From the NCBI GenBank assembly GCA_014871385.1, contig CM026431.1:4566604-4630603 (forward strand): a DNA stretch of 64,000 bases, read 5' to 3'. Shown piece after piece: positions 1 through 8,416 of the stretch (positions are counted from its first letter, which is position 1; the number at the start of each line of letters is the position of its first letter). The position numbers were made by a program, and so were the translations under genes. The DNA is from Ceratodon purpureus (Eukaryota; Streptophyta; Bryopsida; Pseudoditrichales; Ditrichaceae). Below the pieces are notes generated by a model, which was not told where the DNA came from, made no database searches, and worked only from the letters and a program-made list of their open reading frames with translations.

Positions 1-207
1 TCGGGGCCATAACTTGTCAATGTGATACATCTTCACATACTTCTTACACTCCTTGAAAGTCCAGAAAATCTCCCCTACAGATTCCCAGCCTTCATCTGCT
101 ACAATGTTTTTGTTGTCTAGGATCTCCCAAGAAAAGTTGTGGCACATTCCCTTCGGCCTGTTCCTCTTCCCGGTTCCTCCAATCTCATCATGTTCCGGAT
201 CCGCCAT
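1..207 (-). CDS. Unrecognised protein, 5' part only (cut by window edge); homologue of the 4199-5701 ORF
   Basis: Reading the minus strand from an ATG at 205-207 gives 69 codons that stay open to the window edge, so only the N-terminus is visible. Residues 35-68 contain the pattern VA..GWE followed by KECKKYVKMYHIDKLWP. The ORF at 4199-5701 has the matching pattern VAEIGWE ... CKEYVKMKHLMKLIP at about the same distance from its start, so I read the two as homologues. No known domain is recognised. The start is supported by the absence of an upstream in-frame ATG close by and by the promoter-like module at 394-471, which lies upstream in this orientation. The rest of the gene is outside the window. 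Confidence 0.6.
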   Translation of the reverse strand, partial: MADPEHDEIGGTGKRNRPKGMCHNFSWEILDNKNIVADEGWESVGEIFWTFKECKKYVKMYHIDKLWPR

Positions 208-440
208 AGTAACCTCGTTTTAAACAAAAACGATATGGTTTTGTTTTAAAGAAAACAAGGAGTTGATAAATGACGTTTACAAAATAACGAATACAGAAAA
301 TTCAAAAACTCCCCCCCCCCCCCCCACAATAAAAAGGGACCCCCATCTCCTCACCCCCACGTACCAACAAGCCCCCAAGTGAATTGGGAAACTGTAGCAA
401 TAGGAGAGGGACTATTGAGGAGAGTGAAGTGAGGAAGTGG
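208..440 (-). promoter_or_regulatory. Leader of the 1-207 gene with a G15 run and TGCTAC motif
   Basis: In gene orientation this stretch runs from a pyrimidine-rich segment through a TGCTAC motif (complement of 394-399) and a G-rich segment to an uninterrupted run of 15 G (complement of 311-325), then an AT-rich stretch to the ATG. The sequence around the G run (GGGTCC upstream, A-TTTT-GAA downstream) is also found in the leader at 8128-8389. A short upstream ORF of about 14 codons reads through the G run as five glycines. That this is transcribed leader is inferred. Confidence 0.45.
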
Positions 441-1000
441 GGGACGGCCGTCGCCATATATGGCGACGGCCCCCAACCCTACGGCCGTCCCCCCGAGCCT
501 AGTGCCGTCGCCCCTCGATCCTACGGCCGCGGCCAATGGCCGTCGTCCCGAACCTGACGACGGCCGTTGGGGGACGTCGGGTCGGGGGCCACGGCGACGG
601 CCGCGGAGGCCCGTTCCTCCGCGGCCGTCCGATCGGGCCGTGTCCTCGGCGACGGCCGTCCGATGAAGGCCGTCGCCGAGGGGACGGCCTTGGAGACGGC
701 CCCCGGGGGGGCGGCTTGCGGCCCTCCGATCGCGGCCGTCCCCGCGGCCGTCGCCGTCCGATGGCGGCCGACCGCACGGGGACGGCCGCGTAGACGGCCT
801 TGGAGACGGCCGCGGGGACGGCACCGTCGGCGACAGCCCGCGGCCGTCCGATCGGGGCCGTCTCCAAGGCGACGGCCGTTCGATCACGGCCGCGATCGAA
901 GGGCCGTCCCCGCGGACGGGCCCTCGCGGAGACGGCCCACGGCCGTGGAGACGGCCCCCGACCGTGGGGACGAGGCCGTCGCGGCCGCGGGAAATTTCCC
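441..1000. repeat. GC-rich GGCCGTC/CCGCGG array A
   Basis: About 560 bp made almost entirely of G and C, with irregular copies of GGCCGTC, GACGGCC and CCGCGG in both orientations. It contrasts sharply with the AT-rich flanks. All six frames are open for long distances and encode only Arg/Pro/Gly/Ala-rich strings, which is what such repeats give in any frame, so I do not call it coding. The distal end carries a short C10 run near 1003-1012. Confidence 0.85.
446..471. promoter_or_regulatory. Perfect 26-bp palindrome with ATATAT core at array edge (module A)
   Basis: Each 13-base arm reads GGCCGTCGCCATA on its own strand, so the whole 26 bp is a perfect palindrome with a TATA-like centre. It lies at the gene-proximal end of the GC-rich array and about 240 bp upstream of the ATG at 207. 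Equivalent TATA-centred inverted repeats occur at 3841-3863 and 8390-8416. Promoter function is inferred from position and the TATA-like core. Confidence 0.5.
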
Positions 1001-1019
1001 TCCCCCCCCCCTTTTTTAA

Positions 1020-2930
1020 AATACAAATGAAAAAAACATATAATGCTACATCTTCCGACCACATATTACACTAAACCTGTTAATTTCTTTCACCAATTAA
1101 AATGAGAACAACAGTTAATGTAAACATGAATTAAAATACTTCATGGTATGCAAAGCATCTAAATTCTTCAACGAGTCATTATTCCGTACGCTCCACTGAA
1201 GTTAATGTATGTGTCATTTATTCGAATCATTATTTCTGTTGTTTCTATCGTACGCATTTCAAGGTGGTCTATCATCGCACTCCAAAAGTTCCTTGCAGAA
1301 ATCGAACTCATCTAAACTTGTTTCAGGGATTGTAATCTAAATAGTTCTCCGTCTTCTTATTCTCCGCTTTGAATTTTTGTTTTTTTAAATACATAAGTGC
1401 TTCTATTATACTTTCATTAAACGGCTTCATATTATCAATTTAATTTGAGTTACCATCTCTTTATGTACTTTTAACGTTCCTCCCTCTATACAATTTCCAC
1501 TTTCGAATATTGTTTTCATTTACCTCTTCTTTATTTTCCTCTATGTTTATTCCCCTCTAGTTGATGCCCTTTTTTTAACGTCTAATTTGTCTAATTTAGA
1601 ACTTCAACCCTCGAAGCTCCATAAATGTCATTTCGTGAATTTTTTACTTTCATATCATTTTGAACGTTTGTATTTCGATTTATTTCCTCCATGACCCATG
1701 TTAAAGTATATTTTACTAATTCGACCACTATTCCACCATTTTACTTGTTAAATTCTCTCATTCGTGCTTGTTAAATTCTCTCATTGTGTCATTAGTAAGT
1801 GATTACTTTTGTACGTATGTACTATACATTGTACAAGTTAGAATCCAATTCCATATTTATATTTACGTTAAAGTGTATATGAATAAACATATATTTGTAT
1901 AGAGTATAATGTAAATGTGTTACCTAATTTATTTATTTTATTTCATATAAGTTGCAAGGTACAACTCAATTCTGGGCGTTGGAAACTAGAGTTGTTTATA
2001 AAAACAATGATTTCAATTATAGTCGTTCACAAATTGGCATTATTCAGTGACGGTTGAATGTTTTCTGTTTTAATTTTGTTTTTTACTATTATCCCTTCCT
2101 CATCTCATAATGTGAGCTAGTGATTTTTTTATTTTTTTTTAATGATAACACAGTACTACGGTGTGGAAGTTTGTAAAATAAAAGACATTAAAGAGGAAGG
2201 GGAGTTTTTATATTTCAAATAACTCTAAACCAGCCATGAGAAATTAGAATTGGACCATTTGTTATGAAAACAATGATTTGAGTTTTATTCCTCCCATGAA
2301 TTGCATAATCCCAAGAGAATTGAATGTTTGTTTTGGTTTATTTCACTTTATTATTATCTCCAGTTTCTCTCATAATCTAAACTACTATTTATGTTTTTAT
2401 TTTTGATTCTAGCATAATACTAAAGAACGAGAGTATGTAAAATTAAAGAAATAAAACTGGGGTAAATCATTCCATTAAAAATTAGAGTCAAAGAATCTAT
2501 ATAAATATTTTCATTGTACACCACTAATCGAGAAGAAATTGGATCTATATTTCTAAGAGATTACCCTAAACCGTAAACCGGTGAAATATAAATGCAAATC
2601 TCTTAACCATTTAAACGTAAGGTGCACCGCATGAAAAACCAAGTGTGTACATCAATTTATGCGTTGAATTACTTCTAGTGCATTCTCTCCGCGATGTTCC
2701 TCTTATCATATTGTTGTTGACATTTACTCTTTTGATTCGTTAGTATAAAATGTTAATTCATTACCGTATGCTAAAACATGAGTAACTTCGTTTCTTTAAA
2801 TGACAATTGGTAAAAACTGTTTTAGTGTACCCACAATGTTTACGGATAAATATTCTTCTTCATAAACGTGTTCACATTATTTGTAGATCCTAGGGGGATA
2901 TCCACCCCCAAAGAACCAAAATATCACATA
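1020..2930. other. AT-rich intergenic stretch with two duplications
   Basis: No gene is visible. A 22-23 bp direct tandem duplication (CTTGTTAAATTCTCTCATT unit) lies at 1744-1788. A diverged tandem duplication with a period of about 255 bp lies at about 1965-2465; both copies share AAAACAATGATTT and a later TTGAATGTTT. Nothing else is recognised. Confidence 0.6.
1965..2465. repeat. Diverged tandem duplication, about 250 bp per copy
   Basis: The copies at about 1965-2215 and 2222-2465 share blocks in the same order: AAAACAATGATTT, then TTGAATGTTT, then CTCATAAT, then GTAAAAT near the end. Identity is patchy by eye. No terminal repeats or coding potential were seen. Confidence 0.5.
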
Positions 2931-3158
2931 GTTCATTGGATCCCAATTTCAAACGTCGACCCCACCTCCCCGATCACAGGATCTTCAGGACATTCCCCAC
3001 AATATCCGGGATATGTCTGAATTTTCCATTTGTAGGAGATATGCTGTCCAAACAATCCCAAGTGGGATTGTTTGGGACAAGAAGGAGGGGGGAGAGTAGG
3101 GGAGGAGAGGGGGGAGGGGAGGAGAGAAAACACAAGGGGAGGGGAGTTCCTTCGACCC

Positions 3159-3159
<1 letters not shown>

Positions 3160-3195
<36 letters not shown>

Positions 3196-3815
3196 CCGTC
3201 CCCGGGGACGGCCACGGCCGACCCCGCGTGGACGGCCGTCGCCCACGGCCGTCGGATCTTCTCCGACGAGAAGATCCTACGGCTGCGGACGACGGCCGTC
3301 CACGCGGGGACGGCCGTGGCCGACCCCGCGTGGACGGCCTTGGCCGACACCGCGGTCGCAGCCCCCCGACCCCGCGGTCGGAAGGTCCGTCCGCGTGGAC
3401 GGCCGTGGCCGACCGCGGGGTGGAGCACGGCCGTCCCCGCGGGGTCGGACAAGGCCGTCCCCGCGGGGTTCAGCACGGCCGTCCCCGGGGACGGCCACGG
3501 CCCACCCCGCGGTCGGAAGGGCCGTCGGCGTGGTCGGCCGTGGCCGACCACGCCGCTGCAGCCTCCGACCGCGGGGTGGAGCACGGCCGTCCCCGCGGTG
3601 GGCCGCGGCCGACCCCGGGGACGCCCGTCGACGTGGTCGGCCGTCCGGACCGCGGGGCGGCGGTCCACCGACGCACCCTTTGGGGAGCGGTCGCGGCCGC
3701 ACGACCGGTCGCGGCCGCGATCGTGGACGGCCGCGACCGCTCCCGCGACGGACCAGTTACGGCCGTTGGATTCTCCATTCCCCGAGATCCAACGGCCGTA
3801 GGGGGGCCGTCGTTT
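3160..3815. repeat. GC-rich GGCCGTC/CCGCGG array B with C34 run
   Basis: A run of 34 C (3160-3193) preceded by a purine-rich GGGGAGG stretch opens a GC-rich block of about 620 bp made of GGCCGTC, CCCCGCGG and GACGGCC words. Its composition matches the arrays at 441-1000 and 8417-9140. The open frames inside it are Arg/Pro/Gly-rich on both strands and are treated as by-products of the repeat. The + strand ORF at 4199 lies downstream. Confidence 0.85.
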
Positions 3816-3840
3816 GACCTAACTGGCTGCCTAGGGGTTC

Positions 3841-3863
3841 GGGCCAGCATAAATGGCTGGCCC
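3841..3863 (+). promoter_or_regulatory. Inverted repeat with ATAAAT core (module B)
   Basis: Arms GGGCCAGC and GCTGGCCC (8 bp, perfect) enclose ATAAATG. It lies just past the gene-proximal end of array B and 336 bp upstream of the ATG at 4199. It is followed by a pyrimidine-rich stretch and TGCTAC at 3893-3898. The same order, TATA-cored inverted repeat then pyrimidines then TGCTAC, occurs in modules A and C. A core-promoter role is inferred. Confidence 0.45.
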
Positions 3864-3898
3864 TTCTTCCTTTTTCTTCACTTGGGTGCTCGTGCTAC

Positions 3899-4087
3899 AT
3901 GTGCTGGATTTACTTCAGCTCAGTTGCGTTCCTCCAAGCTTTTACTACTTCCCCACGGGTTATCGTGGGATTGTGTTTAGGGTTGTCAGCACCGTTTGTT
4001 GGTTATTATGAAACCAACAATATAGTGCTGCATACGTACGGTTTTTTGGCAGGAGTTCTGGGTTTTGTTTTAGTCCTTATGCACTAG
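3899..4087 (+). CDS. Possible hydrophobic 62-codon upstream ORF in the leader of the 4199 gene
   Basis: The ATG is embedded in the TGCTACATG motif just after the inferred promoter and opens a 62-codon frame ending 112 bp before the main ATG. The predicted peptide is strongly hydrophobic, with segments around VIVGLCLGLSAPFVGYY and GFLAGVLGFVLVLM that could span a membrane. The leader at 8128-8389 also carries an upstream ORF with a hydrophobic C-terminal half. It could be a chance frame in a transcribed leader; no family is recognised. Confidence 0.3.
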   Translation: MCWIYFSSVAFLQAFTTSPRVIVGLCLGLSAPFVGYYETNNIVLHTYGFLAGVLGFVLVLMH

Positions 4088-4198
4088 ATATATACGAGAT
4101 TAAATCAACTTTTATACGGTGGGGAGAAGTTACAGGCATTGTTACGAGGTTGGTACGATACACGGTATTCACAGCTACTCGCTTACCGGACTTTCGCC

Positions 4199-5701
4199 AT
4201 GCCTCGTAACGACCGGGGAGGACCCTCCACTCCTAAAAGGAAACACCCCTTCGATCCATACGCTACGAATGACCCTGATTGTGTAGCAGAGATTGGATGG
4301 GAGGGGGAACCATCACCATGGCGGATGGTAACTTGCAAGGAATATGTCAAGATGAAGCACCTCATGAAGTTGATCCCAGTACATCTACGTATCGAGGCTG
4401 CGGAGAAACAAGCAACACGGGGAGAGATCAGGATCGACAATTGTGAAAGTAATCATTTCAAAATTCGATACAACGAGGTTTTTCGAGCAGCACGAATCCA
4501 GAACTCCCGACCTCATATCATGTTGTATTCGAATATGGCAATGGTGTGGGCGGAGATAGTCTTACATAAGAGGGTTGACTGGACTACAGTCTCGGGCCTG
4601 AGGACAGATAGAATGAACAGAGACAGCATGGATCTTGTAACAGACTGGAGTGGACATAGCGATTGTCCCCCATTACATATTTCAAACCGTCGGAGTCCAC
4701 CGGCACAAGATGCAGGAATACAAACTCTAGCCATCGAATATAATGATGAGGAACAGGAGAGACGTCGTGTAAGCTATGATGATGAAGACAACTATCGAGG
4801 GCGTCGCTCAAACGAAAATCCAAGGAATCGCAGAGGGCATCGTGCCAGAGAGTCATCACGTACCAACCATGAGGAGTATGGACAAAGCTCTGCTCACGGG
4901 GGACACCGTTCGCTAGATCGTCAGGACATGGGACCCCACGAACAAGGCTATGGCCACGGGGAACCGGAAGGAGCTGATTTACCCTTTGACTTTGCGGATA
5001 GCACGTATGGACCCTATGGGGGACGACCGTGGCCAGATTATGCAATGGGATCAAGATACTTTAGTAACTATGACGACGGCTGGTCGGAAATACCGAGTCC
5101 TCCAAGGAGTGCTAGTCCGCGCCATCGAACACCTCCGAGAGAGGTACCTCACGGTTATTCCCCAGATCGCGAAGAAGATACGCAGAGACTGGGACGTGAT
5201 GATTACGCAACTCCCCCTCCATACCGCGGATATGGTGGTCATGGTACCCCATCTGCCCTATTTGCAGAAGATGATTACAGATCATCTTCGCGGACTCCGC
5301 CTGGAATATTTCCTCCACCTCTAGGTTATCACACCGACGGTACTGATCACAATAGCGGGGACAACCGCAACGTACTTCATCGCGATGACAGAGTACCACC
5401 TCCTCCTTTTGGATACCCTCCCGGTCGAGTTGTAAGAGATACCTATTTTGAGGAAGAACTAGAGTTGGAGCGAACAAGGCAAAATTACGTACTACAGATG
5501 GAGAATCATGCGTTCCACCTAAGACGGGATAATCGAAGATTGATGGAGGAGAGAGAGAGACTTCTGAGAGCCTCCACAAATTCTGCAAGGCACGGGCCAC
5601 AAGAAACGTACGATCGGGGAGGTCCAAGCGAACTCCCCAATGATGGGAACTATTATCATCCATATGACTACAATGGATTAGGGTGGAGGGGAGACTATTA
5701 G
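4199..5701 (+). CDS. Unrecognised 500-aa protein, disordered middle and C-terminal coiled coil
   Basis: The frame is open upstream to 4139, but the first ATG is at 4199, giving 500 residues and a TAG stop. The N-terminal 180 residues look folded, with a GWE-containing segment near residue 33 and the segment CKEYVKMKHLMKLIP near residues 46-60 shared with the gene at 1-207. The middle is rich in Arg, Asp, Gly, Pro and Ser (many RGR, HRS and PPP clusters) and is probably disordered. Roughly residues 414-457 are rich in Glu, Arg and Leu and should form a coiled coil. No intron is needed. I recognise no family. The order array, palindromic TATA-like repeat, then ORF is shared with two other genes here. 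It could be a host gene, a domesticated protein or part of a mobile element. Confidence 0.65.
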   Translation: MPRNDRGGPSTPKRKHPFDPYATNDPDCVAEIGWEGEPSPWRMVTCKEYVKMKHLMKLIPVHLRIEAAEKQATRGEIRIDNCESNHFKIRYNEVFRAARIQNSRPHIMLYSNMAMVWAEIVLHKRVDWTTVSGLRTDRMNRDSMDLVTDWSGHSDCPPLHISNRRSPPAQDAGIQTLAIEYNDEEQERRRVSYDDEDNYRGRRSNENPRNRRGHRARESSRTNHEEYGQSSAHGGHRSLDRQDMGPHEQGYGHGEPEGADLPFDFADSTYGPYGGRPWPDYAMGSRYFSNYDDGWSEIPSPPRSASPRHRTPPREVPHGYSPDREEDTQRLGRDDYATPPPYRGYGGHGTPSALFAEDDYRSSSRTPPGIFPPPLGYHTDGTDHNSGDNRNVLHRDDRVPPPPFGYPPGRVVRDTYFEEELELERTRQNYVLQMENHAFHLRRDNRRLMEERERLLRASTNSARHGPQETYDRGGPSELPNDGNYYHPYDYNGLGWRGDY

Positions 5702-6651
5702 AATGGGGTGCATGGTAGTACTTTCTACAGCATCGGAGCGTACCGAGACTTTAATGTGGACTTCGCATATTACAAATTTACAACAGAAAGTAAAAGATGC
5801 AAGCATAGTATGTACGTAGTTTGCAGTTTTGTAGATGGAGGTTTAAAATGTAAGGACTCAAGAATACAGGCACGTGCCACATTTTGCAAGTAGAATAGAT
5901 ATAATTAGTGTTTTAGAGTGTAGTTGTGTTGTCTTTTATATTGTAGTTGTCTTCACATTTGAAAGGAATTTACCTTTTTAATATTCTTGTAGCCATATTC
6001 GAAGTGCACATTACTATCAAAATCACTATTTTTAAAATGACAACTTCCTATTGACATGGGTTACGAGTCTACGGCTTACGAGCACCTAAATATAATGAAT
6101 CTCAAGACCAGTATGCAAAATAATTTTCAATTATTTTTTTGGCTAAATTAATAGGAATATCGTGAATGATATTTTTTGATGACTGCATATTTATATCTAA
6201 GGTATTTGTTTGTACAAAGGATTATGAGCAATCACGTTTTGCGGCCCTTACGCTTTCGTCTTCACAAAAAGAACTTGAGTATACGCTTGCCAATATTTGT
6301 AAGAATAAAAATTACAAAACATAATGGTTACAATTCACATATCGCATAATTTTCATAATTAGAATTGAGAGTATCGACTTTTAGCTAGATGTGTGGAGCC
6401 AATCCGTTTTCCTCATAATACAAGGGGTAGAAATAGACCAATCTTAGTACAGAGACCATATTTGAACCAAATGCAAGTAAACTTTATAAACAAAATATTG
6501 ACCGGTGTACAAAAATTGAGATTCCAACATCTCATAATAATATAGAGTGTAAATAGTACTATTCACTACTGAGAGCTATGCCCGCCGTCCGGTAACAAAA
6601 AAAACATTATGCTTTTATAGGAATACGGAAAGGTAGATATGTAATTCCATA
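5702..6651. other. AT-rich intergenic stretch between converging ORFs
   Basis: This lies between the 3' ends of the + strand 4199 ORF and the - strand kinase-like ORF. The sequence is AT-rich with only short frames. No repeats or RNA genes were recognised. Confidence 0.6.
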
Positions 6652-7731
6652 TCAGTAACCCTCGCGATAGTGCTCGATGGGAGTGGGCCAGTTGTGTGTA
6701 TCTCTGAAACGGTTGATAAGATGTCCGAGTCCACCAATCGTTCCTCTGTTGTTTTGGCAAACTCTCTCAAGGTAACCTTCGAAAACCATTGCGAGTTCTC
6801 CAATATTCTGGAAATGGCGTGTTTCTACTGGCTCGGCTTCGTGGTATGCCGTGCACATGTTGCCCCTGTTGATCTTCGCCGCTATCTTCGCAGCTGCGAA
6901 ATCCTCCGATGCAACCGTCAAATCTGGAATGATTTGAATATCTTGGTTTTCCTTGTGTACGTATACCACGCGAGGATCCACCCAGTATCGCCTCCTCATA
7001 GTCTCCTCCTTCTGATGGACATTCTCAAAAACCCAAGGCGACCTTCTGTTCTCTAGTGTCTTCGTCATCAAGCCCCAATCACAAACCCCGATGTAGATCT
7101 TGGACTCATCTTCCGGAAAGTGAAGTAGGATGTTGTCCGGTGACAAGTCATTGTGGAGGTAACCGTATTTGTGTACGGCATCTATGATGTTACACAATGC
7201 CCAAGCAAGCTCTGTACGCTTACTTCGGAAAAGTTGGAGACGCTTCCCTAGAATCGGACTGTCGTCTGCATTCTCTCTGAAGATGTAGTCGATGGGGAGG
7301 TCACCCGGGGCCTCGTTGTCTCTCTGTAGCATGGCTCGAAGGGTCCCACCGTTCCACCAAAACATGAATCCCACATGTTCCAACTGATGAATGGCCTGGA
7401 AGCGGATGACACCAGGATGGGGAATCCTTATCGCAAGAGATTCATTGTTGTGGTCCACACGTGCCAAATCCGGCCTCATAGACCAATTGAGCGGCCGTTT
7501 CTCAGCAAACTCCCAGTACGGTGGGATTTGCGGGTTTCCTTCGATACGAACCCTACGTATGGTAGCATAACCACCTCTCTGGACTTCCTTGTCCAAGTAA
7601 TAGAAAACTGCAAAGTCTGCCAAGATAGTCAAATGCCGTTTACGTAAGTCAGCCGCCGTCTCCATCCCAATCGGAGAATTCCACCAAGTAATAGACGCCC
7701 GTCGATGCTTTCTTGAGCTATGGGGCGCCAT
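6652..7731 (-). CDS. Protein kinase-like protein (359 aa), in frame with the ORF upstream across one TAG
   Basis: The 359-residue frame has recognisable kinase elements in order: a glycine-rich turn RGGYATIRRV near residues 52-61, a beta-3-like LAIRIP at 99-104, a catalytic loop HNDLSPDNIL at 193-202 and CDWG at 217-220. The catalytic Asp (D195) and Asn (N200) are present. The usual beta-3 lysine position reads Arg (AIR), and DFG reads DWG, so activity is uncertain. The ATG at 7731 may be internal: the frame continues upstream for 15 codons to a TAG at 7777-7779 and then joins the 116-codon ORF ending at 8127. The pair looks like one protein of about 490 residues interrupted by a stop. I know no exact family; the loop resembles atypical kinases such as choline-kinase or Bud32-like folds less than ordinary protein kinases. 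Confidence 0.65.
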   Translation of the reverse strand: MAPHSSRKHRRASITWWNSPIGMETAADLRKRHLTILADFAVFYYLDKEVQRGGYATIRRVRIEGNPQIPPYWEFAEKRPLNWSMRPDLARVDHNNESLAIRIPHPGVIRFQAIHQLEHVGFMFWWNGGTLRAMLQRDNEAPGDLPIDYIFRENADDSPILGKRLQLFRSKRTELAWALCNIIDAVHKYGYLHNDLSPDNILLHFPEDESKIYIGVCDWGLMTKTLENRRSPWVFENVHQKEETMRRRYWVDPRVVYVHKENQDIQIIPDLTVASEDFAAAKIAAKINRGNMCTAYHEAEPVETRHFQNIGELAMVFEGYLERVCQNNRGTIGGLGHLINRFRDTHNWPTPIEHYREGY

Positions 7732-7776
7732 TAGTCTCGTGAAGCAATCTGCCTTTGCAATAGTATCCTTGAAGGC

Positions 7777-8127
7777 CTAGACTCCCCCCCTTTGCGCCTT
7801 TGCATACTTAGTAATAACCTCTTTAGCATTCCATAACGCATCGTGTGCACGTTGTGACACGAAATGATCGTAACCGGGCTTCTGTGTATCCGAATGCCAG
7901 CACGGATCCATCAAACGATCCCTAATCTTTGTCTCCATCTCTGACTTGAATTTCCTGGGCCCATCTTCCTCATACCGAATGTAACGACTATTCAATGAAA
8001 CAAGGGTATTCTCCTGGTAAAATTCCACGATGAGTGCCACAATATAATCCTTGCAACGTAAGCTCGGCATGTCATCGAATTTGTTCGCCCATTCCCCCAC
8101 ATTCTTCTGCTTCTTATTCTTCGGCAT
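7777..8127 (-). CDS. Unrecognised 116-aa ORF, probable N-terminal part of the kinase-like protein
   Basis: Starts with ATG at 8127, has a basic N-terminus (MPKNKKQKN) and ends in TAG at 7777-7779. The distance from 8127 to the next ORF start at 7731 is 396 bp, a multiple of three, so both ORFs share a frame and only this stop separates them. Just before the stop lies a run of seven G (complement of 7784-7790). Readthrough, a recent nonsense change, or a short intron removing the stop are all possible; no clear GT-AG pair was identified. The ORF is downstream of array C and its palindromic TATA element. The sequence alone matches no family I know. Confidence 0.55.
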   Translation of the reverse strand: MPKNKKQKNVGEWANKFDDMPSLRCKDYIVALIVEFYQENTLVSLNSRYIRYEEDGPRKFKSEMETKIRDRLMDPCWHSDTQKPGYDHFVSQRAHDALWNAKEVITKYAKAQRGGV

Positions 8128-8389
8128 CGTGGAAAGCCTTCAAGGCTTCAAGAAATCGTAACCGCAACTCCAAAGAAACCCTCAATTCCCACAATGAGTA
8201 ATAAGAGCAATACAAATCCAAAGGGTTTTAAAAAAAATCGTTTAAAAATTCGAAAAGTCCCCCCCCCCCCCCCCAAATGAAGGACCCCTTTCCTCCCGGT
8301 GAGAACGACCAACGGAGAAGGATCAAGTCCCCCACCAGTAGCAATCAGCCTCACTCGAAAAGGGAGAAAAAAGGTAAAAAATGAAGAGG
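8128..8389 (-). promoter_or_regulatory. Leader of the kinase-like gene with G16 run and upstream ORF
   Basis: In gene orientation it has a pyrimidine-rich stretch, TGCTAC (complement of 8338-8343), GGGGTCC, a run of 16 G (complement of 8259-8274) and A-TTTT-GAA, then AT-rich sequence to the ATG at 8127. TGCTAC lies about 63 bp from the TATA core; the spacing in module A is about 62 bp. A 68-codon upstream ORF (8354-8148) reads the G run as five glycines and ends in a hydrophobic segment (FGFVLLLLLIVG). Confidence 0.45.
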
Positions 8390-8416
8390 CGGCTTCCCCT
8401 TATATAGGGGAAGCCG
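8390..8416 (-). promoter_or_regulatory. Perfect inverted repeat around a TATATAA-type TATA box (module C)
   Basis: Arms of 11 bp (CGGCTTCCCCT and its complement) enclose a 5-base AT core. On the minus strand the centre reads CCTATATAAGG, a good plant TATA box. It lies at the gene-proximal edge of array C, 263 bp upstream of the ATG at 8127. This is the clearest of the three TATA-centred inverted repeats in the first 9 kb. Confidence 0.6.

Noticed and set aside
351-1064. Long open frames on both strands in the GC-rich arrays (also 2936-3980 and 8299-9113)
   Set aside because: All frames are open because the repeat words lack stop codons. The products are Arg/Pro/Gly/Ala strings with no domain, and overlapping frames on both strands look equally good.
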